Shown: piece after piece, positions 22,719 to 29,695 of the stretch
Numbering within the stretch: the stretch's first letter is position 1
Layout of the letters: each line of letters begins with the position of its first letter
Origin: an uncultured Bacteroidales bacterium
GTDB taxonomy: Bacteria > Bacteroidota > Bacteroidia > Bacteroidales > UBA932
NCBI GenBank assembly: GCA_905233655.1
Contig: CAJOCS010000006.1
Coordinates: 1 to 32,163, forward strand
Length of the DNA stretch: 32,163 nt
Direction: 5' to 3'
Program-made: the position numbers and the translations under genes
The notes under the pieces: generated by a model
The model's input: only the letters and a program-made list of their open reading frames with translations
What the model was told of the DNA's origin: nothing
The model's database searches: none

Positions 22719-22973
22719 ATGAAGAAAGTATTTATGTCTATCGCAGTCGTGGCCATGATGGTCGCCGCTGTCGCATGTGGAAACAACAACAACAAGAAGG
22801 GCGGTGAGCCCGCTCCCGCAGACGAGCCCGCTGCAGTTGCAGACGATGCAAATCCCGTTCAGGAAGCTCTTGACAACGCCGCTCAGGACATCTCCGACGC
22901 TGCCCAGAACGCCGCTGCAGACGCTATCAACAACGCTGCTGCAAATGTTGTCAACAACATCCAGAACAACTAA
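22719..22973 (+). CDS. Small Ala/Asn-rich lipoprotein
   Basis: 84 residues. A signal peptide ends in a lipobox V-A-A-V-A-C (Cys20). The mature part starts G-N-N-N-N-K-K-G-G, passes through a Pro/Ala/Asp linker, and ends in a repetitive Ala/Asn/Asp segment (D-N-A-A-Q-D-I-S-D-A-A-Q-N-A-A-A-D-A-I-N-N-A-A) that should form a long amphipathic helix, reminiscent in style of Lpp/OsmE-like helical lipoproteins. It is monocistronic with a consensus promoter and a strong terminator, so it is likely abundant. I do not recognise a family, and the low-complexity sequence makes homology unreliable. Confidence 0.75.
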   Translation: MKKVFMSIAVVAMMVAAVACGNNNNKKGGEPAPADEPAAVADDANPVQEALDNAAQDISDAAQNAAADAINNAAANVVNNIQNN

Positions 22974-22997
22974 GATATAATTCTTGGTTCAAGACTT

Positions 22998-23029
22998 GGA
23001 GGACACCGTACGGTTGTCCTCCTTTTTTT
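22998..23029 (+). terminator. Terminator of the small lipoprotein gene
   Basis: GGAGGACA (22998-23005) pairs with TGTCCTCC (23015-23022). An inner CCG/CGG closes a TA turn, and seven T follow. The T-run leads straight into the radA -7 element. Confidence 0.85.
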
Positions 23030-23030
23030 A

Positions 23031-23038
23031 TATATTTG
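23031..23038 (+). promoter_or_regulatory. radA -7 promoter element
   Basis: TATATTTG, 18 bases before the radA ATG (23057). The -33 region falls inside the upstream terminator hairpin and has no consensus TTTG. Confidence 0.6.
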
Positions 23039-23056
23039 CAGCAATAGAACTGAATT

Positions 23057-24424
23057 ATGGCAACAGCTGCAAAGAAATCGAAGACGGTGTGGTTCTGCAC
23101 CAACTGCGGAAACGAATATCCCAAATGGATGGGCAAATGTCCCGCCTGCGGGGAGTGGAATACCCTTGTAGAGAAGGAGGTCGTCACCGGAAAGCGTCCC
23201 GTGTCGGCTGCGGCGCCTTCCGGCTCTCACAAACCGGAGCGCCTTAAGGACGTCTCCACGGGGGCCGAGGACAGGATCTCCCTTGGCAGCGCCGAGCTCG
23301 ACCGCCTGCTTGGCGGAGGAATGGTGAAAGGCTCGCTGGTGCTTATGGGCGGAGAGCCTGGAATCGGCAAATCCACCCTTTCACTGCAGATTCCTCTCCG
23401 CTGCCCGTCGCTGAAGACGCTTTATGTCACCGGTGAGGAGAGCGCCCGTCAGGTGCGCATGAGGGGAGACCGCCTTGGAGGCGACGCATCGAACTGTCTC
23501 ATCTACAGCGAGACCGACATGGAGTCCATCCTTGCCGAGGCGCAGGAGGTTGCCCCGGACCTTCTCATAGTGGATTCGGTTCAGACCATGTTCTGTCCTC
23601 AGGTGGAATCCACGGCCGGCAGCGTGAGCCAGATTAAGGAAGTTGCGTCGCAGCTGCTGCGCTTTGCCAAGGGCAGCGGCATCCCGGTGCTGCTGATTGG
23701 CCATATCACCAAGGAGGGGTCCATTGCGGGCCCGAAGCTGCTGGAACACATTGTGGACGTGGTTCTCCAGTTCGAAGGCGAAAACCGCGGAGCCTACCGT
23801 GTGCTCCGCAGCATAAAGAACCGCTTCGGTTCTACGGCCGAGCTTGCCGTGTTCGAGATGACCGGAGGAGGTCTACGGGAGGTTGCAAATCCTTCCGAGC
23901 TTCTGATTCCCATGCATGAGGAGGGTCTCAGCGGTACGGCGGTGAGTGCTATGCTGGATGGTGTGCGTCCCTTCCTCTTCGAGGTTCAGGCGCTGGTGTC
24001 GTCGGCCGTGTACGGAACGGCGCAGCGAAGCGCTACGGGGTTCGATGTGAGGCGTCTCAATATGCTGCTGGCGGTGCTGGAGCGCCGTGCCGGCTTCAAA
24101 CTCGGCCAGAAGGATGTGTTCCTGAACATGGCTGGCGGCCTTCGAACCACAGACCCGGCCTGCGACCTTGCCGTTATAGCCGCCGTGCTGTCGTCCACCT
24201 TCGATTTTGCCATTTCGGGCGACACCTGCTTCGCCGGGGAAGTGGGCCTCAGCGGCGAGATCCGCCCCATTTCCCAGGCCGGGCGTCGCGCCGTGGAAGC
24301 TGCCCGTCTCGGCTTCAAGCGAATTTTCGTGAGCTCCTACACCCACTTCGACGTCAAGCCCAAAGGCATCGACGTGGTAAAGGTGGCCGACATTCCCGCC
24401 CTGGTGAAATCGCTTTTCAAATGA
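23057..24424 (+). CDS. radA: DNA repair protein RadA
   Basis: 455 residues, normal length. RadA is a hexameric DnaB-like helicase that promotes branch migration of RecA recombination intermediates. In order: the C4 zinc finger C-T-N-C-x10-C-P-A-C near the N-terminus, Walker A G-E-P-G-I-G-K-S-T-L-S, Walker B L-L-I-V-D-S-V, the RadA-specific K-N-R-F-G-S motif, and a Lon-protease-like C-terminal domain (G-L-S-G-E-I-R) without protease function. It is apparently monocistronic. After its TGA the same frame stays open to 24592 (see the short ORF at 24470). Confidence 0.96.
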   Translation: MATAAKKSKTVWFCTNCGNEYPKWMGKCPACGEWNTLVEKEVVTGKRPVSAAAPSGSHKPERLKDVSTGAEDRISLGSAELDRLLGGGMVKGSLVLMGGEPGIGKSTLSLQIPLRCPSLKTLYVTGEESARQVRMRGDRLGGDASNCLIYSETDMESILAEAQEVAPDLLIVDSVQTMFCPQVESTAGSVSQIKEVASQLLRFAKGSGIPVLLIGHITKEGSIAGPKLLEHIVDVVLQFEGENRGAYRVLRSIKNRFGSTAELAVFEMTGGGLREVANPSELLIPMHEEGLSGTAVSAMLDGVRPFLFEVQALVSSAVYGTAQRSATGFDVRRLNMLLAVLERRAGFKLGQKDVFLNMAGGLRTTDPACDLAVIAAVLSSTFDFAISGDTCFAGEVGLSGEIRPISQAGRRAVEAARLGFKRIFVSSYTHFDVKPKGIDVVKVADIPALVKSLFK

Positions 24425-24450
24425 ACCCGATTATATGAGACACGGACTGG

Positions 24451-24458
24451 TATATTTG
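24451..24458 (+). promoter_or_regulatory. Possible promoter element before a 40-codon ORF
   Basis: TATATTTG fits the consensus and lies 12 bases before the GTG at 24470. There is no -33 element, so this could be chance. Confidence 0.3.
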
Positions 24459-24469
24459 CTGCTTGCGAT

Positions 24470-24592
24470 GTGCCCGGCGAAAAAGATTACTACGGTCGTA
24501 ACATCCTCCACATCCGCCGCATCCTCGGACATCTGTCCGAAGGCGAACTCAAAGCAGTCTATACCAAGGACAGCTCTGCGTATTTCAAATAG
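24470..24592 (+). CDS. Short ORF or gene remnant after radA (40 residues)
   Basis: From GTG 24470 to TAG 24590-24592 the frame reads P-G-E-K-D-Y-Y-G-R-N-I-L-H-I-R-R-I-L-G and on to S-S-A-Y-F-K. Codon use is strongly C-ending (AAC ATC CTC CAC ATC CGC CGC ATC CTC), like real genes nearby, which suggests true coding sequence. The frame is the same as radA, separated by its TGA, and stays open from 24425. It may be a small basic protein or the 3' remnant of a lost gene. No family recognised; the GTG start is a guess. Confidence 0.35.
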   Translation: MPGEKDYYGRNILHIRRILGHLSEGELKAVYTKDSSAYFK

Positions 24593-24597
24593 ATTTG
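24590..24597 (+). promoter_or_regulatory. Promoter element before the Sel1-like gene
   Basis: TAGATTTG matches TAnnTTTG and overlaps the stop codon of the short ORF. Transcription would begin near 24604, inside the inverted repeat at 24601-24632. Confidence 0.45.
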
Positions 24598-24600
24598 CAT

Positions 24601-24632
24601 GTTTTCCGCAACTTTGCTAACTTGCGGAAAAC
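24601..24632. repeat. 11-base perfect inverted repeat at the 5' end of the Sel1-like gene
   Basis: GTTTTCCGCAA (24601-24611) and TTGCGGAAAAC (24622-24632) flank a 10-base loop, ending one base before the ATG at 24634. It could be an operator or a hairpin masking the start. It lacks a T-run and so is not a standard terminator. Confidence 0.6.
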
Positions 24633-24633
24633 A

Positions 24634-24939
24634 ATGCATTCCTATATGGACGAGCAAGAGATAACAAACGTTTTTGACAATGTTTTCGGATGGCGCAGCC
24701 AGTTTGTCCCGGGGTTCTTTTCCCCAAAGAGGGATCCTTATGACGACTGGGGCATGACTGCCGAAGAGGCGTTCCGGCTGGCGGCAGATGCGATGAATAG
24801 CACTGACCACAGGGAGACGGAGGCGATGTCCCTGCTGCTCTACGCGGCCTTCAGGGGATATCCTATAGCGATGTACCATCTGGGTTTCAGTTACCACACC
24901 GGTGACCAGATAAAGCGTGAGCACCGATTTGGGTTTTAA
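24634..24939 (+). CDS. Short Sel1-repeat protein, possibly truncated
   Basis: 101 residues from the ATG at 24634 (24646 is also possible). Residues ~44-93 fit a Sel1-like/TPR-type helical repeat: E-A-F-R-L-A-A-D-A-M, L-L-L-Y-A-A-F-R-G-Y-P-I-A-M-Y-H-L-G-F-S-Y-H-T-G-D. Sel1 proteins usually carry several such repeats; here there is about one and a half, and the protein stops at H-R-F-G-F, so it may be a remnant of a larger protein. No signal peptide, so probably cytoplasmic and a protein-binding module. It is 15 bases upstream of the 291-residue gene and perhaps co-transcribed. Confidence 0.55.
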   Translation: MHSYMDEQEITNVFDNVFGWRSQFVPGFFSPKRDPYDDWGMTAEEAFRLAADAMNSTDHRETEAMSLLLYAAFRGYPIAMYHLGFSYHTGDQIKREHRFGF

Positions 24940-24954
24940 TAAACATTTCAGATT

Positions 24955-25830
24955 ATGAATATCATCGGCAAAGCATTCAATCCCGCCGGCGGCACTGCCA
25001 AGGCCGTCTGCGAAAACATCGACGGTTATATCAGGGGGCGGATAATCAAGGGCGACGGCCCGGATGCGCCCTCGTTGATATTTGACAGGGATCCCCATCT
25101 CAACGACGACGGCATCTGGGGAAAGTGCATTCACAAGAACAGCGGCCGGCAGCTGGGCACCTATCCGGAATCGCCCTATACGATTAAGGCAGACTACATT
25201 GGCCTTTCGGCCGACTTTATGACCATACGTCCGGAGATTTATGTCGCCAGGGACCTGCTCTGCAAGGACCGGTTCTACCTGTATTATGGCAAGGATGCCG
25301 TGCTGCTTTCCAGCGCGCCATACGAGCGCGAGAGGGACTGGGAGAAGTTGAACGAAGCGATCCTCGGGGCCTTCCGCGCTATGTGCGGCGATCATCCCGA
25401 GGAACATTGGGACGATGCCGGCAAGGTGATCCGCGATATGCTGGGCCCGGATAATGCATACGTGCTGATAGTGGATGCCGACGAGTGCCGTAAACGGGTG
25501 AACTGGAATACTCCCGAAGGCCCGGCTACGGATATCCGGCTCAAGATTTCCTGGACCAAGAAGGGCTGGGCGCTGATGAACAGTGAATGGAACGAGCGCA
25601 GGGAAGAGATCGTCCAGGCCAGGACGGGCGCCTTGAACTACGAGGCATTCATCGGCCTGTGCATCACGGAGATAAGCGATTCTGCAATTACCTTCCGCCG
25701 CGGCGAGGACAAGCGCATCCTGGAGCCCGGGAAATTCCTGCTATTCAGCCATAACGACTCCTACGAAGACCATGATGGCGTCGAGCACAGGGACATAGAT
25801 TATTCACTCATAATTACCTGGCTCGAATAA
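24955..25830 (+). CDS. Unrecognised 291-residue protein
   Basis: I do not recognise this protein. It is soluble, acidic, without signal peptide or membrane helix. The N-terminal half has short beta-like stretches (R-D-P-H-L-N-D-D-G-I-W-G-K-C, P-E-I-Y-V-A-R-D-L-L); the middle is Trp/Glu-rich and helical (E-R-D-W-E-K-L-N-E-A-I-L-G-A-F-R-A-M-C); the last ~60 residues are beta-rich and end I-D-Y-S-L-I-I-T-W-L-E. GC and codon use match the host genes. It follows the Sel1-like gene by 15 bases. An accessory or immunity-type role is conceivable but nothing here proves it. The ATG at 24955 is the natural start. Confidence 0.65.
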   Translation: MNIIGKAFNPAGGTAKAVCENIDGYIRGRIIKGDGPDAPSLIFDRDPHLNDDGIWGKCIHKNSGRQLGTYPESPYTIKADYIGLSADFMTIRPEIYVARDLLCKDRFYLYYGKDAVLLSSAPYERERDWEKLNEAILGAFRAMCGDHPEEHWDDAGKVIRDMLGPDNAYVLIVDADECRKRVNWNTPEGPATDIRLKISWTKKGWALMNSEWNERREEIVQARTGALNYEAFIGLCITEISDSAITFRRGEDKRILEPGKFLLFSHNDSYEDHDGVEHRDIDYSLIITWLE

Positions 25831-25862
25831 ACGGGTTTTGGAAATCCGGGATTTTCCACTTA

Positions 25863-25894
25863 TTTGGTCAGTTCAACGAAAACCACTATATTTG
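25863..25894 (+). promoter_or_regulatory. Promoter of the 98-residue protein gene
   Basis: TTTG (25863-25866), 20 bases, TATATTTG (25887-25894): perfect consensus, 37 bases before the ATG at 25932. Confidence 0.8.
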
Positions 25895-25931
25895 CATCGT
25901 TTAATGTTGAATATCTTAAAATTGAAAGAAT

Positions 25932-26228
25932 ATGAGTGGTTACCATTCTTTAAGAGGTATTAAAAAAGACATCAATTATGTGATTGGTGCATTTGTGGAC
26001 GACTGCACGATGTTCCTGGAGTATCATCCCGGTCTTGAAAACGACGATGTGAGCAATCTTATCGACGAGGCAGTAGACCTTTACAACAACCTTCGCGACA
26101 AAGTGGCCGCCCCCGTAGAGGGAGCAAAGCGCGCCCATTTCGACGCAGTCCGCAAGGAACTTCTCGAGAAGACCGACGCACTGTACGACCGCCTCAGCGT
26201 CGCCGTCAAGAAGAGCCTCGGCGAATAA
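25932..26228 (+). CDS. Small helical cytoplasmic protein of unknown function
   Basis: 98 residues, mostly predicted alpha-helix with heptad-like hydrophobic spacing (I-K-K-D-I-N-Y-V-I-G-A-F-V-D-D-C, L-I-D-E-A-V-D-L-Y-N-N-L-R-D-K-V, A-V-R-K-E-L-L-E-K-T-D-A-L-Y-D-R-L). It has no signal peptide or known motif. A perfect promoter and a strong terminator make it a monocistronic and probably well-expressed gene. It looks like a small conserved Bacteroidales helical-bundle protein, but I cannot name a function. Confidence 0.75.
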   Translation: MSGYHSLRGIKKDINYVIGAFVDDCTMFLEYHPGLENDDVSNLIDEAVDLYNNLRDKVAAPVEGAKRAHFDAVRKELLEKTDALYDRLSVAVKKSLGE

Positions 26229-26253
26229 ATGCATGGAGCACATATCAATAAAG

Positions 26254-26285
26254 GGAGCTACCGTAACGGTAACGCTCCTTTTTTT
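26254..26285 (+). terminator. Terminator of the 98-residue protein gene
   Basis: GGAGC (26254-26258) pairs with GCTCC (26274-26278), and TACCG/CGGTA form the inner stem around a TAA loop. Seven T follow (26279-26285). Confidence 0.8.
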
Positions 26286-26286
26286 G

Positions 26287-26294
26287 TATATTTG
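26287..26294 (+). promoter_or_regulatory. galE -7 promoter element
   Basis: TATATTTG, directly after the terminator T-run and 28 bases before the galE ATG at 26322. This is the same terminator-then-promoter layout as at radA. No -33 consensus. Confidence 0.6.
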
Positions 26295-26321
26295 CAAGAC
26301 AGACACAAAATTACATCAAAT

Positions 26322-27347
26322 ATGAAAAAGACAGTACTGGTTTCCGGAGGCGCCGGATTCATCGGCAGCCACGTAACGGTGGAACTCATTGAGGCGGGCT
26401 ACGACGTCGTTGTGGCCGACAATTTTTCAAACTGCGACATGACCTGTTTCGAGGGTGTGCAGAAAATCATCGGCAGGGAACTGCCCCTGGTGAAAATGGA
26501 TTTCTGCGACGCCGCTGCGGTGAAGGACCTGTTTGCGAAGTATCCCATCGACGCGGTGATCCACTTCGCCGCATTCAAGGCCGTGGGCGAATCTGTGGAA
26601 AAGCCTCTGATGTACTACAAGAACAATCTCCTGAGCTTTATCAACGTGCTTGAGGCGGCACAGGAAAAGGGCGGATGCAACGTGCTCTTCTCTTCGTCGG
26701 CAACCGTTTACGGCGAGCCGGACGCCGTGCCCGTGACCGAAAACACGCCCCGCAAACCGGCAACTTCTCCCTACGGCAACACCAAGACCATGTGCGAGGA
26801 CATTCTCCACGACGCCGTAAAGGCTTCGAACGGAGTTCTCAAGGGCATTCTGCTGAGGTATTTCAACCCCATCGGCGCGCACCCGAGCGCCCTTATCGGC
26901 GAACTGCCCCGCGGAGTTCCCAACAACCTGGTGCCCTTTATCACCCAGACTGCAATCGGCAAGCGCGAGGTGCTGAACATCTTCGGCAACGACTATCCCA
27001 CGCCCGACGGTACCTGCCAGAGGGACTTCATCGACATCGTGGACCTTGCCAAGGCTCATGTGTTTGCCGTTACCCGAATGATTGAGGGCAAGATGCGCAA
27101 GGATGTGGAAATCTTCAACGTGGGCACCGGACGCCCGCTGAGCGTAATGGAGCTCGTGAACGCCTTCGAGAAGGTGAACGGCGTGAAGGTCAACTACAGG
27201 ATTGCACCCCGCCGTCCCGGCGACATTACCGCCATCTGGGCCGATCCCACCCTCGCCAACACCGAAATGGGCTGGAAGGCCACCCGCACCATCGAGGAGA
27301 CTCTGAAGGCGGCCTGGGCCTGGGAAAAACACCTTGCCGGAAAGTGA
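26322..27347 (+). CDS. galE: UDP-glucose 4-epimerase
   Basis: 341 residues; interconverts UDP-glucose and UDP-galactose (possibly also the N-acetyl forms) for sugar use and surface glycan synthesis. The extended SDR signatures are clear: V-S-G-G-A-G-F-I-G-S-H for NAD+, S-S-S-A-T-V-Y-G with catalytic Ser/Thr, Y-G-N-T-K (catalytic Tyr and Lys), and R-Y-F-N-P-I-G-A-H-P-S. The ATG at 26322 is chosen because it starts the Rossmann strand M-K-K-T-V-L-V-S-G-G and follows the promoter. Its stop overlaps the dacB GTG by four bases. Confidence 0.95.
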   Translation: MKKTVLVSGGAGFIGSHVTVELIEAGYDVVVADNFSNCDMTCFEGVQKIIGRELPLVKMDFCDAAAVKDLFAKYPIDAVIHFAAFKAVGESVEKPLMYYKNNLLSFINVLEAAQEKGGCNVLFSSSATVYGEPDAVPVTENTPRKPATSPYGNTKTMCEDILHDAVKASNGVLKGILLRYFNPIGAHPSALIGELPRGVPNNLVPFITQTAIGKREVLNIFGNDYPTPDGTCQRDFIDIVDLAKAHVFAVTRMIEGKMRKDVEIFNVGTGRPLSVMELVNAFEKVNGVKVNYRIAPRRPGDITAIWADPTLANTEMGWKATRTIEETLKAAWAWEKHLAGK

Positions 27348-28804
27348 GAATACTGCTGACTGCGGCTGCGGCCGCGCTGCTCTGCATTGCCGCCGGGGCC
27401 CAGACCCCGGCGCAACGCTATATTGAAGGTGCCTCCCGCCGGGCTCCGCTGAGCGGCTCCGTCATAGGGGTGAGCGTAAAGGATACGGCGTCGCATACGC
27501 TCGTTAGCGTGAACGCCGCTCTCCGGATGGTGCCTGCGTCCAATCTTAAGCTGATTACCACCGGCTGCGCCCTGCATGCTTTCGGAGGCGGTTTCCGTTT
27601 CACGACGGGTCTTGGCTACACCGGCCGCATCCGGGACGGCGTGCTGGAAGGCGACTTGTATATCATTGGCGGGGGAGACCCCACCCTGGGAGGCCGGGAC
27701 AGCGTTTCCGTTGCAGACTCCCAGATGTTCCGCCGCTGGAAAGCCATTCTGGAGAATGCCGGAATCCGTGCGGTTCACGGGCGGATTATCGGCGACGGAC
27801 GTGCCTGGGAAGGGGGAATGGAGAACAGCTCGTGGACTTACGACGATATTGGCACCTATTATGGAACTGGCTCCGATGCCCTCTGTTTCTACAAGAACGC
27901 CATCGACTTCAGGGTGTCGGCATCGGCCGAAAACGAGCCTGTGAATGTGGAGCAGACCTACCCGGAAACCCCTTGGATGCATTTCGGCAACCATTCCTTT
28001 ACCGGGCCCGCGGGCAGCGGCAACAGCCTTTATCTTTTCACCACCGACCTGGCTCCCTACAGCGAACTCCGCGGCACTTTTGCCTCCGACCGCAGGCCCA
28101 AGACCGAACATTTCGCCAACAAGTTCGGAGCCCTGACATGCGCCTTCTATTTCCGCGCCTTCCTTCGCTCTTCCGGCATCGAAGTCAGCGGAGATTATGC
28201 CGACATAGACCGCAACGGATATATCCGTACGGCCGGTTTTGTGGCCACTGAACCCGCCGCCGAACCAAGCGCCATAGGTTCATGGCAGGGGCCGGAGTTG
28301 AGGCGGATAGTGCGCGAGACCAATGTCCGGAGCGACAATTTCTACGCCGAATCCCTTTTCCGCCTGATGGGCGAAACGGCCAGTTCCGTGGCGGTTTACG
28401 ACAGCTGCCGCGTGGCCGAAGCGGAGGTCCTCCAGGGGCTCGGCCTGAATCCTTCTTCCATCCGGATCGTGGACGGCAGCGGGCTTTCACGCCAGAATTT
28501 CATTACCCCGGACTTCTTTACTGATTTCCTGCTTGCAATGCGCCGGAGCCCTGCTTTCGGGGACTTCCTGAACTCTCTTCCCATCCCCGGTGAGGGAACG
28601 CTGAAGGGGCTGTTCCAGAGCCTTCCGAAGAACCGTGTCCACATGAAGAGCGGCTCCATGGAAGGGGTAATCTGCTATTCGGGTTATATCCTCGACGAAT
28701 CCGGCCGGCCGGAGAAGGTTTTCTCCATACTGGTGAACAATACCCTTGAGTCGCCTGCCCGCATCCGTGCGGCCGTGGAGGGCATCATTTCTCAATTATT
28801 GTAA
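27344..28804 (+). CDS. dacB: D-alanyl-D-alanine carboxypeptidase/endopeptidase (PBP4 type)
   Basis: 486 residues, peptidase family S13, which trims and remodels peptidoglycan peptides in the periplasm. A signal peptide (1-19, ending A-G-A-Q) is followed by the three penicillin-binding motifs: S-x-x-K as P-A-S-N-L-K, S-x-N as R-S-D-N-F, and K-T-G present as K-S-G in H-M-K-S-G-S-M-E-G. The large insertion domain between the first two motifs is typical of PBP4. The GTG start lies in the GTGA overlap with galE, giving translational coupling. Confidence 0.92.
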   Translation: MRILLTAAAAALLCIAAGAQTPAQRYIEGASRRAPLSGSVIGVSVKDTASHTLVSVNAALRMVPASNLKLITTGCALHAFGGGFRFTTGLGYTGRIRDGVLEGDLYIIGGGDPTLGGRDSVSVADSQMFRRWKAILENAGIRAVHGRIIGDGRAWEGGMENSSWTYDDIGTYYGTGSDALCFYKNAIDFRVSASAENEPVNVEQTYPETPWMHFGNHSFTGPAGSGNSLYLFTTDLAPYSELRGTFASDRRPKTEHFANKFGALTCAFYFRAFLRSSGIEVSGDYADIDRNGYIRTAGFVATEPAAEPSAIGSWQGPELRRIVRETNVRSDNFYAESLFRLMGETASSVAVYDSCRVAEAEVLQGLGLNPSSIRIVDGSGLSRQNFITPDFFTDFLLAMRRSPAFGDFLNSLPIPGEGTLKGLFQSLPKNRVHMKSGSMEGVICYSGYILDESGRPEKVFSILVNNTLESPARIRAAVEGIISQLL

Positions 28805-28813
28805 AATAATTGC

Positions 28814-28821
28814 TATCTTTG
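28814..28821 (+). promoter_or_regulatory. -7 promoter element of the surA operon
   Basis: TATCTTTG, 14 bases before the ATG at 28828. No good -33 element; dacB read-through may also feed this operon since no terminator is seen. Confidence 0.5.
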
Positions 28822-28827
28822 CAGGAT

Positions 28828-29694
28828 ATGAAAAAGGCACTGATCTTTGCAGCCATAGTGCTGAGTCTCTCTTCCTGTAAGTTCATAGGGAGGCTCACGG
28901 ACAGCGCCTCGGAGCTTTTCGGCGACGAGGTGGTGGCGCGCGTGGGCAGGCACCGTCTGCACCGTTCGGAGCTGGCTGCATACATCCCCGCCGGCGTATC
29001 TCCGGACGACAGCGCAGGTCTTGCACGGCAGTACATCAACGCCTGGGCGCAGGATCTGCTGTTTCAGGAAATGGCCGACAGGCAGCTCTCCAAGAGCCAG
29101 AAGGACGTGTCCCGAGAGTTGGAGGAGTACCGCCGCTCCCTGCTCCGTTTCCGCTACGAGCAGCTCTACATAAACGAGCGTCTGGATACGCTCATATCGG
29201 CCGAGGAGGTGAGTGAATACTACCGGAACAATCAGGAAAAGTTCGCACTGGACCGTCCGCTCTTCAAGTCGCGCTACATCATCATCCCCGCCGGCTCAAG
29301 GGCCTGGCGCACCATTCGCGCCAAGATGACCTCGGACGACGACGCCGACCTCGTGGAGGCCGACAGCCTCGCCTTCACCACCGCCATCAAGTATGTCGAC
29401 GCCTCGGACAACTGGATGGATGCAATCCTTCTGGCCCGTGAGTTCGGAACCGACTATGAATCGCTGCTTGCGGCGAGGAGAGGAAAAGAGATAGAAATGC
29501 CTGACGAGCAGGGGAATCTGCGCTATGCATACATAGTGGAGATGGTCCCCGCCGGCGCCCCCGCACCCATCGAATACTGTGAAAACCGCATCCGGGACAT
29601 CATTCTTTCCGGAAGAAAGCATGCCCTTATGCAGAGTTTGGAACAAGACTTGCTGCAGGATGCCCTCGATAATGACAAATTAGTAATCTATTGA
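28828..29694 (+). CDS. SurA/PpiC-like periplasmic lipoprotein without an evident isomerase domain
   Basis: 288 residues from the ATG at 28828. A lipobox L-S-L-S-S-C (Cys at ~16) follows a short signal sequence, so the protein is membrane-anchored on the periplasmic side. The N-terminal region (V-V-A-R-V-G-R-H-R-L-H-R-S-E-L, then long helices such as S-K-S-Q-K-D-V-S-R-E-L-E-E-Y-R-R-S-L-L-R-F-R-Y-E-Q-L) resembles the SurA_N/trigger-factor-like chaperone domain. The centre has only a poor match to a parvulin domain. It is one base before surA and probably a partner chaperone for outer-membrane proteins. Confidence 0.75.
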   Translation: MKKALIFAAIVLSLSSCKFIGRLTDSASELFGDEVVARVGRHRLHRSELAAYIPAGVSPDDSAGLARQYINAWAQDLLFQEMADRQLSKSQKDVSRELEEYRRSLLRFRYEQLYINERLDTLISAEEVSEYYRNNQEKFALDRPLFKSRYIIIPAGSRAWRTIRAKMTSDDDADLVEADSLAFTTAIKYVDASDNWMDAILLAREFGTDYESLLAARRGKEIEMPDEQGNLRYAYIVEMVPAGAPAPIEYCENRIRDIILSGRKHALMQSLEQDLLQDALDNDKLVIY

Positions 29695-29695
29695 T

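Noticed and set aside
25840..25857. Weak hairpin after the 291-residue gene
   Set aside because: The arms overlap so closely that almost no loop is left, and there is no T-run, so I did not list it as a terminator.
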